A stretch of 64,000 nt of DNA from Phycisphaerales bacterium (GTDB lineage Bacteria > Planctomycetota > Phycisphaerae > UBA1845), in the NCBI GenBank assembly GCA_013140575.1, contig JABFSN010000122.1, positions 17,411 through 81,410 of the forward strand, written 5' to 3'. Below are positions 34,813 through 43,922 of the stretch, in pieces (the first letter of the stretch is position 1; the number at the start of each line of letters is the position of its first letter). The position numbers and the translations under genes were made by a program. The notes under the pieces are model-generated. The model did no database searches and was not told the origin of the DNA. It saw only the letters and a list, made by a program, of their open reading frames with translations.

Positions 34813-35614
34813 CACGGGTGACAATCGGGCAGGCATCCCGAACGACGGCCGGGTCGACGCCTACTGCGACGGCCAACTTTTGGAGGCCGATCGTGTGGCG
34901 TTTGAGCGGTTGATGGCCGCCGATGCGACGTTGCGCGCCGAGGTCGAGACACAACGGGACATAGATGAATCCCTGTTGCGACTGTATGCCGCGCCCGATG
35001 CGGACGCGGTGCTGCGAACGGTCTTGGCCGAGGGCGGTCACCGGAGCGCTGCGCGGAAGCGCGGGTTCGCCGGGATGACGGGCACGCGCCGATGGGCGAT
35101 CGCGGCGGTCGTGGCGCTGGGAATGGTCGGCGGCTGGCTGGGGGTTGATTACTGGCGGTTGCACTCGTTCGATCCGTACAAGCCAGCGACGGTGGAACAG
35201 GTCTACGCGTACGAGGCGGCCACCGGTCTGAAAGCGGCATGGAAGTGCGAGAACGATCAGCAATTCGCCACGACGTTCTGGAAGCGGTTCAACCAGGCCA
35301 TGGTGCTGGCTCAATTGCCGGCGGACGTCGAATGGACGGGGATTGATTACGCGTGGTGCGTCGAGGCGGGTTCGTTGCACGTGATGGCCTGGGTCGGCGG
35401 AGAGCCGGTGATTGTGTTCGCGTCGCGCAAAGAGTACGCGATAGAGCCGACGCTTTCGCCGGGGAGCAAGCTGCACCTGTTCCGGCGTGAAGACGGCCTA
35501 CTGGTATTGCACGAACTGACGCCGCTGGACCGGCCGCGTCTGCTCGATTTGTTCCGCACGATCGCCATACCCGACGAATGGAAAACCATGCCGCTGCCCG
35601 GCGCGGGCGGCTGA
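34805..35614 (+). CDS. Putative membrane anti-sigma factor
   Basis: A 269-residue protein beginning at a TTG (34805) within the sigma gene's last codons, so translated by coupling. The N-terminal 80 residues are cytosolic and acidic ('VDAYCDGQLLEADRVAFERLMAAD', an anti-sigma/zinc-finger-like helix pattern; the usual HxxxCxxC motif is not clear). One membrane helix (WAIAAVVALGMVGGWLGVDYW) follows, then a 160-residue periplasmic domain. The role as anti-sigma is inferred from position and layout. Confidence 0.75.
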   Translation: MSSTGDNRAGIPNDGRVDAYCDGQLLEADRVAFERLMAADATLRAEVETQRDIDESLLRLYAAPDADAVLRTVLAEGGHRSAARKRGFAGMTGTRRWAIAAVVALGMVGGWLGVDYWRLHSFDPYKPATVEQVYAYEAATGLKAAWKCENDQQFATTFWKRFNQAMVLAQLPADVEWTGIDYAWCVEAGSLHVMAWVGGEPVIVFASRKEYAIEPTLSPGSKLHLFRREDGLLVLHELTPLDRPRLLDLFRTIAIPDEWKTMPLPGAGG

Positions 35615-35879
35615 GCGCGGATCAAGTGCCGGTCATTCGATCTTGATGGTGGCAATGCGTGGGCGGCACGCGCGATGGCGACCCGTGCCGCGAAGACTCG
35701 TACAGCATGTCCGACGGGTCGGGGTGGTTCCTCGGCGAATCGGCGCACTCGGGCTACTCGATCGGCGACTACAATCTCAATCCTGACGCAGGGGGAATGA
35801 CGCGCTGGTCCCCGTTCCCCAACGGCGACAATTTCGGCGCCAGGCGGTCGCCTCCGTCGGCTCAGTCGTTGAATTCGCC

Positions 35880-36173
35880 CTGCCCGCGTCCGATGTCGGG
35901 TGGTCGGCCGGACTGCAATTCCGCGTAACGGTCGGCAGCGCCCTCCGGGACGGGTGCACACGAGAATTCCCGGAACAACGCTGAAGCCTTCGCTGCCAAC
36001 CGTTGGCGCCTGCGCCCATCGGGAAGACGATGCAGTCCGTAAAGGACTTCTCCCCGCACGATCGAGCAAATCAGAACCCGGTCATTCGGCGAACGCGCGG
36101 CGAGGCGACGATCCATCGCCGGATGCTCGCGCATAAGATCGCTGAACGCACACATATCGAGCATGAAAATCAT
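35880..36173 (-). pseudogene. Truncated VapC-like PIN toxin
   Basis: The first 90 or so residues match a PIN-domain RNase toxin ('SDLMREHPAMDRRLAARSPNDRVLICSIVRGEVLYGLHRLP' region), with the first acidic residue in 'MLDMC' where the family has 'DTN'. The similarity ends at 'RYAELQ', and the C-terminal part with the remaining acidic metal ligands is absent; the frame stops at 35862. Thus it is a broken toxin. It overlaps its antitoxin by an ATGA. Confidence 0.6.
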
Positions 36174-36286
36174 CCGCGGTCTTCGCCGTCGAACACGCCG
36201 CTGTCACCCACGACGAGTCGACCCTCGGCTATGCTTCGCTCAAGTTCGTCGACGTCGGCTTCGTCCAAATGCCGCAACTGGTGCAT
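36170..36286 (-). CDS. VapB-like antitoxin, short
   Basis: A 38-residue frame (ATG 36286, or GTG 36298 upstream) ending in an ATGA overlap with the PIN gene. It reads 'LDEADVDELERSIAEGRLVV' followed by GDSGVFDGED, acidic and helical as antitoxin C-termini are. Codons upstream ('SIGFDTAVRRAM') continue the same protein pattern but have no good start. A related relic lies at 38481-38612. The toxin it would neutralise is broken. Confidence 0.5.
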   Translation of the reverse strand: MHQLRHLDEADVDELERSIAEGRLVVGDSGVFDGEDRG

Positions 36287-36326
36287 TGCCCGCCGCACCG
36301 CCGTATCGAAACCGATTGAGGAGCCG

Positions 36327-36662
36327 TTAACGATCTTGAAACAACTTCACAATGGCGTCCACCGCCTCCGTCAACTTCGCGGCGCTCAGACGGCCTATGC
36401 GGTAAAGAATCAATCGCCGATCCGCGGTGAAGAGTCGATTGGGGCGAATGTTGCTGCTCTGCCGGAGACCGCCCTCCCGAAAATCGTCGTCCTCCAACGA
36501 AACGGCCAGCGAGTCCCGAATCGGTCGGCTGGTGATCTGGCAGAGTATCCGATCATCGCCCGGCAACGACGCGACGACTAGCGCCGGTCGCCTCTTGGCG
36601 TCGGTCAGCTCCGAAAAGGGAAAGGGGACGACCACGACGTCGCCCTTCATAGGTTCTTCCAC
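36327..36662 (-). CDS. MazF/PemK-family toxin
   Basis: A 111-residue type II toxin, predicted sequence-specific mRNA endoribonuclease. Family features: 'MKGDVVVVPFPFSELTDAKRRPALVVAS', 'ILCQITSRP', and 'SNIRPNRLFTADRRLILYRIGRLS', the last holding the conserved Arg/Ser region. Complete length. The true start may be the second Met (36650). It overlaps its antitoxin gene by 16 nt. The pair is the only intact toxin-antitoxin unit in this patch. Confidence 0.83.
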   Translation of the reverse strand: MEEPMKGDVVVVPFPFSELTDAKRRPALVVASLPGDDRILCQITSRPIRDSLAVSLEDDDFREGGLRQSSNIRPNRLFTADRRLILYRIGRLSAAKLTEAVDAIVKLFQDR

Positions 36663-36844
36663 GCCGCGTCCTCCTCGGGCTTGAGCCAGTCGCGGGCCAA
36701 CAACGGCTCGCTGGCGATCGCGGGTTCCATCCGATCTCGCGCTCCGCGAGTCTTCAAAAAACGCGCGAAATCAAGCAGTTCGCGGAGCATAAAATCAGGA
36801 AGGTGTTCCGCCTCCCGAACCAGTTGCTCGCGTTCGCTCAGCAT
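36647..36844 (-). CDS. DUF2281-type antitoxin
   Basis: A 65-residue protein with the DUF2281 pattern 'LVREAEHLPDFMLRELLDFARFLK', then an acidic tail 'SEPLLARDWLKPEEDAAWKNL', as in antitoxins that precede MazF or PIN toxins. It overlaps the MazF gene, so the two are translated together and it is expected to bind and neutralise MazF and to autoregulate the operon. Confidence 0.75.
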   Translation of the reverse strand: MLSEREQLVREAEHLPDFMLRELLDFARFLKTRGARDRMEPAIASEPLLARDWLKPEEDAAWKNL

Positions 36845-36918
36845 CTTCGTTTGATCTCCGTTCTCAGTCGACTCGCGGTTCGCTTCACGAAACCGCGCTA
36901 CCCCTTGCCGGTGACCCG

Positions 36919-37995
36919 CTACTCATGTTGTTCCCAACCATTGATCGGCGTGTAGCTTATATAAAGGTCGGGAAACGCCTCGACCAGCCGGGTCATTTTT
37001 TCGTGCCAGTCGTCGCTGCCCCATTGATTCGAGAATGCGTAGGTCCGTCCGCCGAAAAAAAGCAACTCGTCATCGTCGCAGAACCATCGCTTGGGGCGGA
37101 AGGCTTTTCCGTCCGCTGCCGTAGACGCTCGCCGAATGAACTCATCGCGAGTGGCGGCCCGGCCCTCGACGAAGCGCCACAGACGATTGGCCGAACGCTC
37201 GACGGCCGCCGCGATTCGTCCCGGATCGACGCCGGCTTCGACCAGCTTACGAGCGACCAATAGAATGGTCCGTCCTTTGCCGAGTCCCTTGGACGATTCG
37301 CCGCCCGCCGACACGTCAAACTGAGTACGGTCATTCCTCGATTCGCGAGCACGACGCTCGCGCTGGTCTTTTTCCCGGAGCTGGATTTGATACTCTTTGG
37401 CCTCCGGCAACGGAATAATATGCTGAACGTCCAGAATCAATCGACGATCGAGATCATAGGGACGTAGCCGCACACAACGCACGTCCAGTCCGTACGAATT
37501 GAGCCACATGACCGACGAGGTCAGTTCCCGCGAGAAATCGCCCGACACCAGCACGATGCGAACGGCCTGCCCGAATCCGTCCTCGTTCGGCTCCTCCCAA
37601 TCAAGGTGCTCCAGAATGGCCTGTTGCGCATCCTCGTTCATTCCGTGCCGCCGCTGGAAACCCGCCCGGGCGGCCACGGCCTTCTCGAACGTCATGGTGG
37701 ATACCATCGCGGCGTAGCGGATGGCCTGCAATTCCATGTGCCCGCCGTCGTCGTCACGTTTCAGCTCGATAACTACGAGATTGGCGTCCTTGTCGACGCC
37801 GAGGAGGTCGATCCGCCGCTTGCTGTCTTCCCAATCGCCAAACTCTTCGGCGAGGATCAAGGTATCGGGCGATACCATTTCGATTTGCGACCGCAGCAGA
37901 CGTTGCAGATCGTCGCGCTCACGCACGCCTTGTGTTCCGAAGGTGGTCTGCGGAATCGGAACGATCCGGTCGGATTGTAGTTCGTAGATCGCCAC
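36919..37995 (-). CDS. NucS/DUF91-like PD-(D/E)XK nuclease
   Basis: A 358-residue protein from the GTG at 37995. The nuclease core is clear: D63 in 'RRIDLLGVD', E77-x-K79 in 'LVVIELKR', and 'ELQAIRYAAMVS' (Q90, Y94), the Q-x3-Y element of the NucS and RecB-like group. A C-terminal region (about 260-358) ends 'DDWHEKMTRLVEAFPDLYIS'. NucS acts on mismatches or branched DNA in other bacteria; here the substrate is unknown. The N-terminus of the family starts near residue 1, so the longer frame to 38064 is rejected. It lies among toxin-antitoxin genes, so a defence role is possible. Confidence 0.7.
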   Translation of the reverse strand: MAIYELQSDRIVPIPQTTFGTQGVRERDDLQRLLRSQIEMVSPDTLILAEEFGDWEDSKRRIDLLGVDKDANLVVIELKRDDDGGHMELQAIRYAAMVSTMTFEKAVAARAGFQRRHGMNEDAQQAILEHLDWEEPNEDGFGQAVRIVLVSGDFSRELTSSVMWLNSYGLDVRCVRLRPYDLDRRLILDVQHIIPLPEAKEYQIQLREKDQRERRARESRNDRTQFDVSAGGESSKGLGKGRTILLVARKLVEAGVDPGRIAAAVERSANRLWRFVEGRAATRDEFIRRASTAADGKAFRPKRWFCDDDELLFFGGRTYAFSNQWGSDDWHEKMTRLVEAFPDLYISYTPINGWEQHE

Positions 37996-38068
37996 GATGG
38001 TTCTCGGTCGCGGCCTCCCATGGAGACGACCACGCCGGCCAGTGCTTGCGAAAACCGCAAACACGACC

Positions 38069-38431
38069 CTACTTTAGCGGAATGGCCGGCAGGCGCTTCA
38101 GCGTTTTGTTGGCCGGATCGACCATGATCCCCACGGACTCCAGCGCCGTCACCCCAAGGATCGGTTCAGTTCCCGGATTGGCGAAGATCACCCGTCCCGC
38201 CGTCGTCTCCCCCATGAACTCGATCTTGGCCAGACCGTAGGCGAACTCGCGCACCGACCCATCCGCGAGTTCATAGGCCATCTTCCCCACCCTGCGGATT
38301 CCGATCGTCTCCAGTTCGTCCGACGGCGCCATCGAGTCCGTCGCACCCGTGTCGACAAGAAAGACTTCCTCGTAGGCGCGTGCGTCGCCCTCCATGTTGG
38401 TGATCTTGGTCGTCACCTTCGTCAGCCCCAC
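38069..38431 (-). CDS. Retropepsin-like clan AA aspartic protease
   Basis: A 120-residue protein of one retropepsin domain. It has the active-site 'VDTGATDS' with D27 and the downstream 'ILGVTALESVG' (Ile-Leu-Gly turn) that defines the fold. Such single-domain proteins act as dimers. No signal peptide is seen, so it is probably cytosolic. Its substrate is unknown. It occupies the toxin-antitoxin patch between the NucS-like gene and an antitoxin relic. Confidence 0.75.
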   Translation of the reverse strand: MGLTKVTTKITNMEGDARAYEEVFLVDTGATDSMAPSDELETIGIRRVGKMAYELADGSVREFAYGLAKIEFMGETTAGRVIFANPGTEPILGVTALESVGIMVDPANKTLKRLPAIPLK

Positions 38432-38480
38432 CTCGTCATCCTCTCCACGCTACCAATCGTGAACGGCCGACCGGCCGATT

Positions 38481-38612
38481 TCACGTGATCCAATGGTCAA
38501 CTGCGACGCTCTCCATGTTCCGAAGGCCGCCATCTCCCACCGGAAGCCGACCCTCGGCGATGCTCCGCTCGGTTTGGTCGACATCGGCCGCATCGCGATT
38601 GCCAATCGAACG
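38481..38612 (-). pseudogene. Relic of a VapB-like antitoxin
   Basis: A frame without start codon reading 'SIGNRDAADVDQTERSIAEGRLPVGDGG', clearly related to the intact-looking antitoxin at 36170-36286 (shared 'ADVD...ERSIAEGRL.VGD.G'). It has lost its N-terminus and about 15 internal residues. No toxin gene follows. It marks a second, decayed copy of the locus on the same strand. Confidence 0.5.
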
Positions 38613-38622
38613 GCGACTCGCC

Positions 38623-40098
38623 CTACCCCAAATTCATGGTCATCAAGAACTCCGCATTCGTCCGCACCTTGGCCAATCGGTTGCGCAGCAGCTCGATCGA
38701 TTCGACCACGTTCATGTCCGCCAGCACACGGCGCAGCTTGTAGACCAGCTCCAGTTCCTTGGCGTCCAGCAGCAATTCCTCTTTGCGCGTGCCGCTCGCG
38801 GCGATGTCGATCGCCGGCCACGTGCGGCGGTCCACCAGACGGCGGTCCAGGTGCAGTTCCGAATTGCCCGTGCCCTTGAATTCCTCGAAAATGACCTCGT
38901 CCATCCGGCTGCCCGTATCCACCAGCGCCGTGCCGATGATGGTCAGCGACCCGCCCTCTTCAATATTCCGGGCCGCCCCGAAGAACCGCTTGGGCTTCTG
39001 CAACGCGTTGGCATCGACGCCGCCCGACAGAATCTTGCCCGAATGCGGCACCTCGGTGTTGTACGCCCGCGCCAGACGCGTAATCGAGTCCAGCAAAATC
39101 ACCACGTCCCGCCGGTATTCCACCATCCGCTTGGCCTTCTCGATGACCATCTCCGCCACCTGCACGTGCCGCGACGCCGGCTCGTCAAACGTCGAGCTGA
39201 TCACCTCGGCCGTCGTGGTCCGCTGCATTTCGGTCACTTCCTCGGGCCGCTCGTCGATCAACAGAATGATGATGAACGTGTCCGGCTGATTGGCCGCGAT
39301 GGCGTTGGCCATCTTCCGCAGCAGCACCGTCTTGCCCGTCCGCGGCGGAGCCACGATCAACATGCGCTGCCCCTTGCCGATGGGCGTCACGATGTCCACG
39401 ATGCGCATGTTCAATTCGTCGACCGCCGTTTCGAGAATGAACCGCTTGTCCGGATGCAGCGGCGTCAAATCCTCGAAATTGGTCTTCTCCGTGACCGCCT
39501 CGGGGTCCTCGAAGTTGATGGCTTCGACCCGTAGCAGCGCGAAATAGCGTTCCGACTCCTTGGGCGGGCGGATCTGCCCCACCACCACATGCCCGGTTTT
39601 CAAACCGAACCGCCGGATTTGCGACGGGCTGATGTAAATGTCGTCCGGGCAGGGCATGTAGTTGTATTCCGGCGAACGCAGGAAGCCGAACCCGTCCGGC
39701 AGAATCTCCAGAACCCCCTCGCCGTACATCAGACCGTTGCGGCGGATGCGTTCCTTCAAAATCTTGAAGATCAGTTCCTGCTTGGCCAGACCGGTGTATT
39801 CGATCAGCCCTTCCGCCTTGGCGATCTCGTGCAGGTCCGAGACGTTCTTCTTCTGAAGCTCCTTCAGGTGCGTCTCGCCGCGCTTGATCTCCTCGTAACG
39901 GGCGTGCGTCTCCGCGTCGACCGCCGCCAGCGTCCCGCGCTCCTCGCGGATCGGCGGCCGGCCGACCACCCCGTCGCCGAAATCGTCATCCGTCCCCGGA
40001 TCGTCCATCACAACGTCCTGCCGATTGGGCTTGTCAAGGTTGGGAATCGGTTTTCTCGGTGTCCGCGGACGTCCGGTGCCGGTGTTGGCTTTCGCCAT
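38623..40098 (-). CDS. rho: Transcription termination factor Rho
   Basis: A 491-residue hexameric RNA helicase that ends transcription. After an 80-residue charged N-terminal extension comes the Rho N-domain ('[26 protein letters not shown]'), the RNA-binding cold-shock-like domain ('[21 protein letters not shown]'), the P-loop 'APPRTGKT' (250-257), Walker B, '[11 protein letters not shown]' (281 on) and the C-terminal '[10 protein letters not shown]'. The AGGAGGAG ribosome binding site just before 40098 decides the start; the frame is open to 40197. It ends a few bases after the antitoxin relic. Confidence 0.95.
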   Translation of the reverse strand: MAKANTGTGRPRTPRKPIPNLDKPNRQDVVMDDPGTDDDFGDGVVGRPPIREERGTLAAVDAETHARYEEIKRGETHLKELQKKNVSDLHEIAKAEGLIEYTGLAKQELIFKILKERIRRNGLMYGEGVLEILPDGFGFLRSPEYNYMPCPDDIYISPSQIRRFGLKTGHVVVGQIRPPKESERYFALLRVEAINFEDPEAVTEKTNFEDLTPLHPDKRFILETAVDELNMRIVDIVTPIGKGQRMLIVAPPRTGKTVLLRKMANAIAANQPDTFIIILLIDERPEEVTEMQRTTTAEVISSTFDEPASRHVQVAEMVIEKAKRMVEYRRDVVILLDSITRLARAYNTEVPHSGKILSGGVDANALQKPKRFFGAARNIEEGGSLTIIGTALVDTGSRMDEVIFEEFKGTGNSELHLDRRLVDRRTWPAIDIAASGTRKEELLLDAKELELVYKLRRVLADMNVVESIELLRNRLAKVRTNAEFLMTMNLG

Positions 40099-40223
40099 GA
40101 GTGCTCCTCCTGCTGTGTTGAATGGTTTTCGTTTCGCGACACTCGCCGGATACGGCGAGTCGGTAGGGTTTCGCATTTCCATTGAACGGCGGGCCATACC
40201 GGGCGCCGCCTGTTATTCACATG

Positions 40224-40868
40224 TCAGCCTGTTCGCCTTGAAACCAGTTGCGCAAACAGGGTTTGAATCTGGGATCGTAACGCATCAACCGTGGAATTGT
40301 TGACCACTGTATGATCGGCCGCCGCGGCCTTGGCGTCCAGTGGTTTTTGGGCTTTTTCGCGCCGATCGTATTCTGCTTCCGTCCACCCCCGGGTGTTTCC
40401 CGCACGGGCCACCCGCTTCGCCCGATCGCACTCGACAAAAATCACCACGTCGCACGCCGCGTCCAAGCCCACCTCGTACAACAACGGGGCGTTGATCACC
40501 ACCGCCCGGACGTTCGCGTCGCCGTCGCACGCCGCCATCATCTCCCGGCGCCGGGCCTCAATCCGCGGGTGCAGATACGACTCCAGCCGAACCCGCTCCG
40601 CCACATCATTGAAGACGATCTCGCCGATCTTGCGACGGTCTACACGCCCATCCGAACCGCAGGCCGCCTCCCCCCACCAGCCGCGCAGCGCCTCAACGAC
40701 TTCACGTTTGGCCAGTTCCTGATGAATCAACTCGTCCGAGTCGATCACCAGCGCCCCGAGCCTCCGCAACTCGTCCGCGACCAGCGATTTGCCGGCCGCT
40801 ATTCCGCCGGCCAGCCCGATCACCGGCGCGCGATTCGATTGGTTCACCCCGTCCGCCAAACCGGTCAC
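40224..40868 (-). CDS. coaE: Dephospho-CoA kinase
   Basis: A 214-residue P-loop kinase for the last step of CoA synthesis, phosphorylating dephospho-CoA in the cytosol. Motifs: 'IGLAGGIAAGKS' (P-loop), 'DSDELIHQ', 'LHPRIEARRREMM', 'INAPLLYEVGLDAACDVVIFV'. Length is normal. The start is a GTG at 40868; another GTG at 40847 (MNQSNRAP) lies closer to the P-loop. It lies 125 bp upstream of rho in the same direction, and the 20-bp tandem repeat sits directly upstream of it. Confidence 0.9.
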   Translation of the reverse strand: MTGLADGVNQSNRAPVIGLAGGIAAGKSLVADELRRLGALVIDSDELIHQELAKREVVEALRGWWGEAACGSDGRVDRRKIGEIVFNDVAERVRLESYLHPRIEARRREMMAACDGDANVRAVVINAPLLYEVGLDAACDVVIFVECDRAKRVARAGNTRGWTEAEYDRREKAQKPLDAKAAAADHTVVNNSTVDALRSQIQTLFAQLVSRRTG

Positions 40869-41591
40869 CGCACGCCGGAACCCACCACTCCGTCACCCGT
40901 CCCGTGGTTCGTCCACCCGTCCCGTGGTTCGTCCACCCGTCCCGTGGTTCGTCCACCCGTCCCGTGGTTCGTCCACCCGTCCCGTGCTTCGTCGAACCTC
41001 ATTTTTCGGGCGGCACGGGCCAGCGAACTCGCCTGCCCGTGTTTTCAATCCCCGTAGGTCGGGTCATCGACCCGACACCGTCGCGTCGACATCCCCCGGC
41101 AGCGCCGCAGGTTACGCCGCGTTCCGATCGCCCCAGAACACAAACCCGACAGCACACCACCATTCCAACTCACCTTTCGGCGAAGAGGACAGCGTTGTTC
41201 GGTGTGTGGGATAGACCGCTGAACGCCGAGAGGCGTCCGACGCATTCAATCCTGAATCCGTGGAAGCTCCGCTGGCCGCGTAGCTCCGCGAGAGTGTCCT
41301 GTCCGTAGGTCTGCGGGAGAAACCGGAATACTTCCGCGCCGGCGCGCCGGGTCGAGTCACACGCGGCATCGCCGCGTCGCACCACCCTCGCCTACCCTCG
41401 TGTGCGGATTAGCCCCCGATCGGCGCCGATTCTCGACCCCGACCGCATAAGACGGCACTGCCCGAAGGCAGCCGCGGACATGGACTATTAGGACGATAGC
41501 GGCACGCCGACCGCTTGTCAAGCGCCATTTCTTGCGATGTTCCTGACCACGCCGGGTGCCGACCGGCCGAGCGCCACCGGCGCTCAAACGC
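40869..41591. other. 720-bp intergenic region, no supported gene
   Basis: Holds the 20-bp tandem repeat, a fragment like the 178-bp element (GGCGGCACGGGCCAGCG...GCCTGCCCGTG around 41009-41040), and a minus-strand frame at 41170-41385 that reads partly protein-like but has no family. Nothing else identified. Confidence 0.45.
40893..40993. repeat. 20-bp tandem repeat, about five units
   Basis: Unit CCCGTGGTTCGTCCACCCGT starts at 40901, 40921, 40941, 40961 and (variant, CCCGTGCTTCG) 40981. A half unit precedes it. It lies 25-125 bp upstream of the coaE start. Confidence 0.85.
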
Positions 41592-42413
41592 CTACGGCTC
41601 CCCGCCGTCCACCGGCAATTCCAGGTACCTCGGGCGATGCTCCCGCTTCGTGTCAAATGGCGCCTGACCGAATCGGGCCGTCCACCACGCCGGGAACTCG
41701 GTCATCGCAGCGTCCCGCTGTTGCAGCAATTCGGGACCGGCCTGCCCCTGGTTGTACGCTTCCCGCGGACGAGCCCCCAGGCGAACCTCCATGTGCATCG
41801 GCGTGTCCGCCCGGTAAACATCCAGCGCCACCACCGCCCCCGGACGCTTCACCCGTATGCGTTCCGCGAACTCGGGCGCCGTCGCCCCTTCGTTCAGCAT
41901 CTCGCCGTCGATCGCGATGATGATATCCTGCGCGAGCAACCCCGCCCGGGCGGCCGCGGTACCCTCGATGACGGCCTCAACCCTAAAGGCCGCCTTCCCC
42001 TGCGGAACGCGCGGATCACGGCCCGCCGTGGGATCATACGCCGAGTGGGAAATGCCCAAAAACGCATTCTTCCCGTACACCCGATCCCAGAAGAATATCT
42101 CCTCGACGATCCGCTGGATGCGGATTCTGGCCTCGAAATCGTCGGTCTGCTGAAACGCAGGGGCCAACGCGTCCACCGCCCGCAAACCCACGGCCTTCAG
42201 CAGCGTGTCCGCCGCCTGACGTTCCGTATAGTCCGGAGATTCCAACCGCCCGACCAGCGCCGCCACTTCCGCATCGCTGACCGTCTGCGCGTCAGGCGGA
42301 TTCTCCTGCCGGGCGACGAGCCGGTCCTTCTCCACCGGCTGGGCATGACCTGCTGCCGCGACGATGCCCACCCATGCGGTCGTCAGCGACCGTTTTGACC
42401 CGATTCGCACCAT
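41592..42413 (-). CDS. Exported PDZ-domain protein
   Basis: A 273-residue protein. A signal-like N-terminus (SLTTAWVGIVAAAGHAQ) leads to a helical region (about 45-90, 'LVGRLESPDYTERQAADTLLKAVG', HEAT-like) and a PDZ domain (about 115-215) with 'FLGISHSAY' and 'VIEGTAAARAGLLAQDIIIAIDG'. A Pro/Gln-rich tail ends 'YLELPVDGGEP'. No protease motif is seen, so it may be a scaffold or regulatory PDZ protein. The start could be the ATG at 42413 or 42449; neither has a strong ribosome binding site. Confidence 0.65.
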   Translation of the reverse strand: MVRIGSKRSLTTAWVGIVAAAGHAQPVEKDRLVARQENPPDAQTVSDAEVAALVGRLESPDYTERQAADTLLKAVGLRAVDALAPAFQQTDDFEARIRIQRIVEEIFFWDRVYGKNAFLGISHSAYDPTAGRDPRVPQGKAAFRVEAVIEGTAAARAGLLAQDIIIAIDGEMLNEGATAPEFAERIRVKRPGAVVALDVYRADTPMHMEVRLGARPREAYNQGQAGPELLQQRDAAMTEFPAWWTARFGQAPFDTKREHRPRYLELPVDGGEP

Positions 42414-42460
42414 ACGCCTGATTCTACGAAAACGCCTCCCCCGCGTCATCCGCAGCCCGT

Positions 42461-43570
42461 CTACAGAAGTTGTCGGAACTCGTGGCAGATGGTCGCTACG
42501 TCGTCCCGCGACAGGTTTTTTTGAAACGGCAACGCCACCGTCCGGTCCGCGACAGCCTCGCAAACCGGGAAATCGCCCCGTTTCAGCCCGAACGCATCCA
42601 TCATGTACGGTTGCAGGTGGATGGCCGCGAAGTAATTGCTGCACCCGATGCCTCGGTCACGCAACCGTTTCAGAATGCGATCGCGATCGTCCATGCTGTA
42701 TTCGTCGGCCAGGCACACGACCAAAACGAACCACGACATGTCCACGCCGTCGCGAATCTTCTGGAACCGAACCCGCCGGTCATCACCCAATTCCTCCCGA
42801 TACCAGCCGGCCACGCGCCGGCGAACCGCCAACAGTTGTTCGATCCGGTCCAATTGGGCGATGCCCAGCGCGCAATTGATATCGCTGAGGCGATAGTTGT
42901 ACCCCATTCGGGGATGGGCCAGCCACCCGCCGTCGGTGTCCCGGCCTTGGTTGCGCATGGATTTGCACAACCGCGCCAGTTCGTCGTCGTCGGTGACGAT
43001 CATGCCTCCCTCGCCGGTGGTCAGTTGCTTGTTGGGGTAAAACCCGAACACACCCACGTCGGCCAGCCCACCGGCCATGCGCCCGCCGCAGCGCGACCCC
43101 AGCGCTTCGCACGAATCCTCGATGACCCGCAACCCGCCCCGCGCCGCGTCCTTCCGAATGCGATCATAATCGGCCGGCATTCCGAACACGTCGACCGCCA
43201 GCACCGCCTTCGTCCGCGAAGTAATCGCCGACGCAATGCGCGATTCGTCGATGTTCCACGTGTCGCGGTCGATGTCCACGAACACCGGCCGACCCCGTTC
43301 GTACAAGATCGCGTTGGTCGAGGCCACGAACGAAAACGGAGTGGTAATTACCTCGTCGCCGGGGCCGATACCCAGTCCACGGACGATTAAATGCAAGGCG
43401 GTGGTTCCGCTGGAAACGGCCACCGCGTACCGTGTTCCGCAGTAGGCCGCGAATTTTTGTTCGAATTCAGGCAGTTTGGGTCCCAACGCCAGGTGCGGGG
43501 TTTTCAAAACGTCGACCACCGCGTCGATTTCGTGTTGGGTGATGTCCGGGCACGCGAGGGGGTAACGCAT
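42461..43570 (-). CDS. DegT/DnrJ/EryC1-family sugar aminotransferase
   Basis: A 369-residue PLP enzyme that aminates nucleotide-linked keto sugars for polysaccharide or glycan synthesis. The PLP lysine is K181 in 'FYPNKQLTTGEGG'; 'SSGTTALHL', 'EDSCEALGS' and 'MGYNYRLSDINCALG' complete the family pattern. The sugar substrate cannot be told. It is divergent from the nucleotide-sugar dehydrogenase gene; together they suggest a surface-polysaccharide locus, although no glycosyltransferases lie within view. Start ATG 43570. Confidence 0.88.
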   Translation of the reverse strand: MRYPLACPDITQHEIDAVVDVLKTPHLALGPKLPEFEQKFAAYCGTRYAVAVSSGTTALHLIVRGLGIGPGDEVITTPFSFVASTNAILYERGRPVFVDIDRDTWNIDESRIASAITSRTKAVLAVDVFGMPADYDRIRKDAARGGLRVIEDSCEALGSRCGGRMAGGLADVGVFGFYPNKQLTTGEGGMIVTDDDELARLCKSMRNQGRDTDGGWLAHPRMGYNYRLSDINCALGIAQLDRIEQLLAVRRRVAGWYREELGDDRRVRFQKIRDGVDMSWFVLVVCLADEYSMDDRDRILKRLRDRGIGCSNYFAAIHLQPYMMDAFGLKRGDFPVCEAVADRTVALPFQKNLSRDDVATICHEFRQLL

Positions 43571-43909
43571 CGACTGATCCGTATTGGCAGAATTCGGTAC
43601 GCCTTCGCGCCGGATGAACCTGCTCGATTGTCGGTCAAACCCGCGGGGCGGTTCATCCGATTATAGGGCGAGGCCGACGGCCGAATAGTCGCGCCCGTTT
43701 TACCTGGTTAAGGAATCGGAAATGAGCAATCGGGCGTCGCAACAGATTGATCGTCATTCGAATCGAACCACGGATACGCGCTGCTCCGCGGGGCCCACGG
43801 GTCGGCATCGGCCGGCGAATGGGCGGGTCCACGCGGGGAATGGCAACGGCGCCGGCTTGCAAAAGGCCGCGGTGGCGCGGAACATCGCGTCCAACGGCGA
43901 CGGCGCGCG

Positions 43910-43915
43910 AGGAGG
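43910..43915 (+). promoter_or_regulatory. Ribosome binding site deciding a TTG start
   Basis: AGGAGG at 43910-43915, 7 nt before the TTG at 43923. This is one of the strongest Shine-Dalgarno sequences in the window and supports the TTG start of the dehydrogenase over the ATG at 43722. Confidence 0.7.
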
Positions 43916-43922
43916 TCAGGTT

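Noticed and set aside
35659..35928. A plus-strand frame between the anti-sigma gene and the broken VapC
   Set aside because: No family or ribosome binding site; its last part is the opposite strand of the VapC relic.
41170..41385. A 71-aa minus-strand frame with partly protein-like text ('AEVFRFLPQTYGQDTLAELRG')
   Set aside because: No start signal, family or conserved neighbour was recognised; it may be a fragment of a decayed gene.
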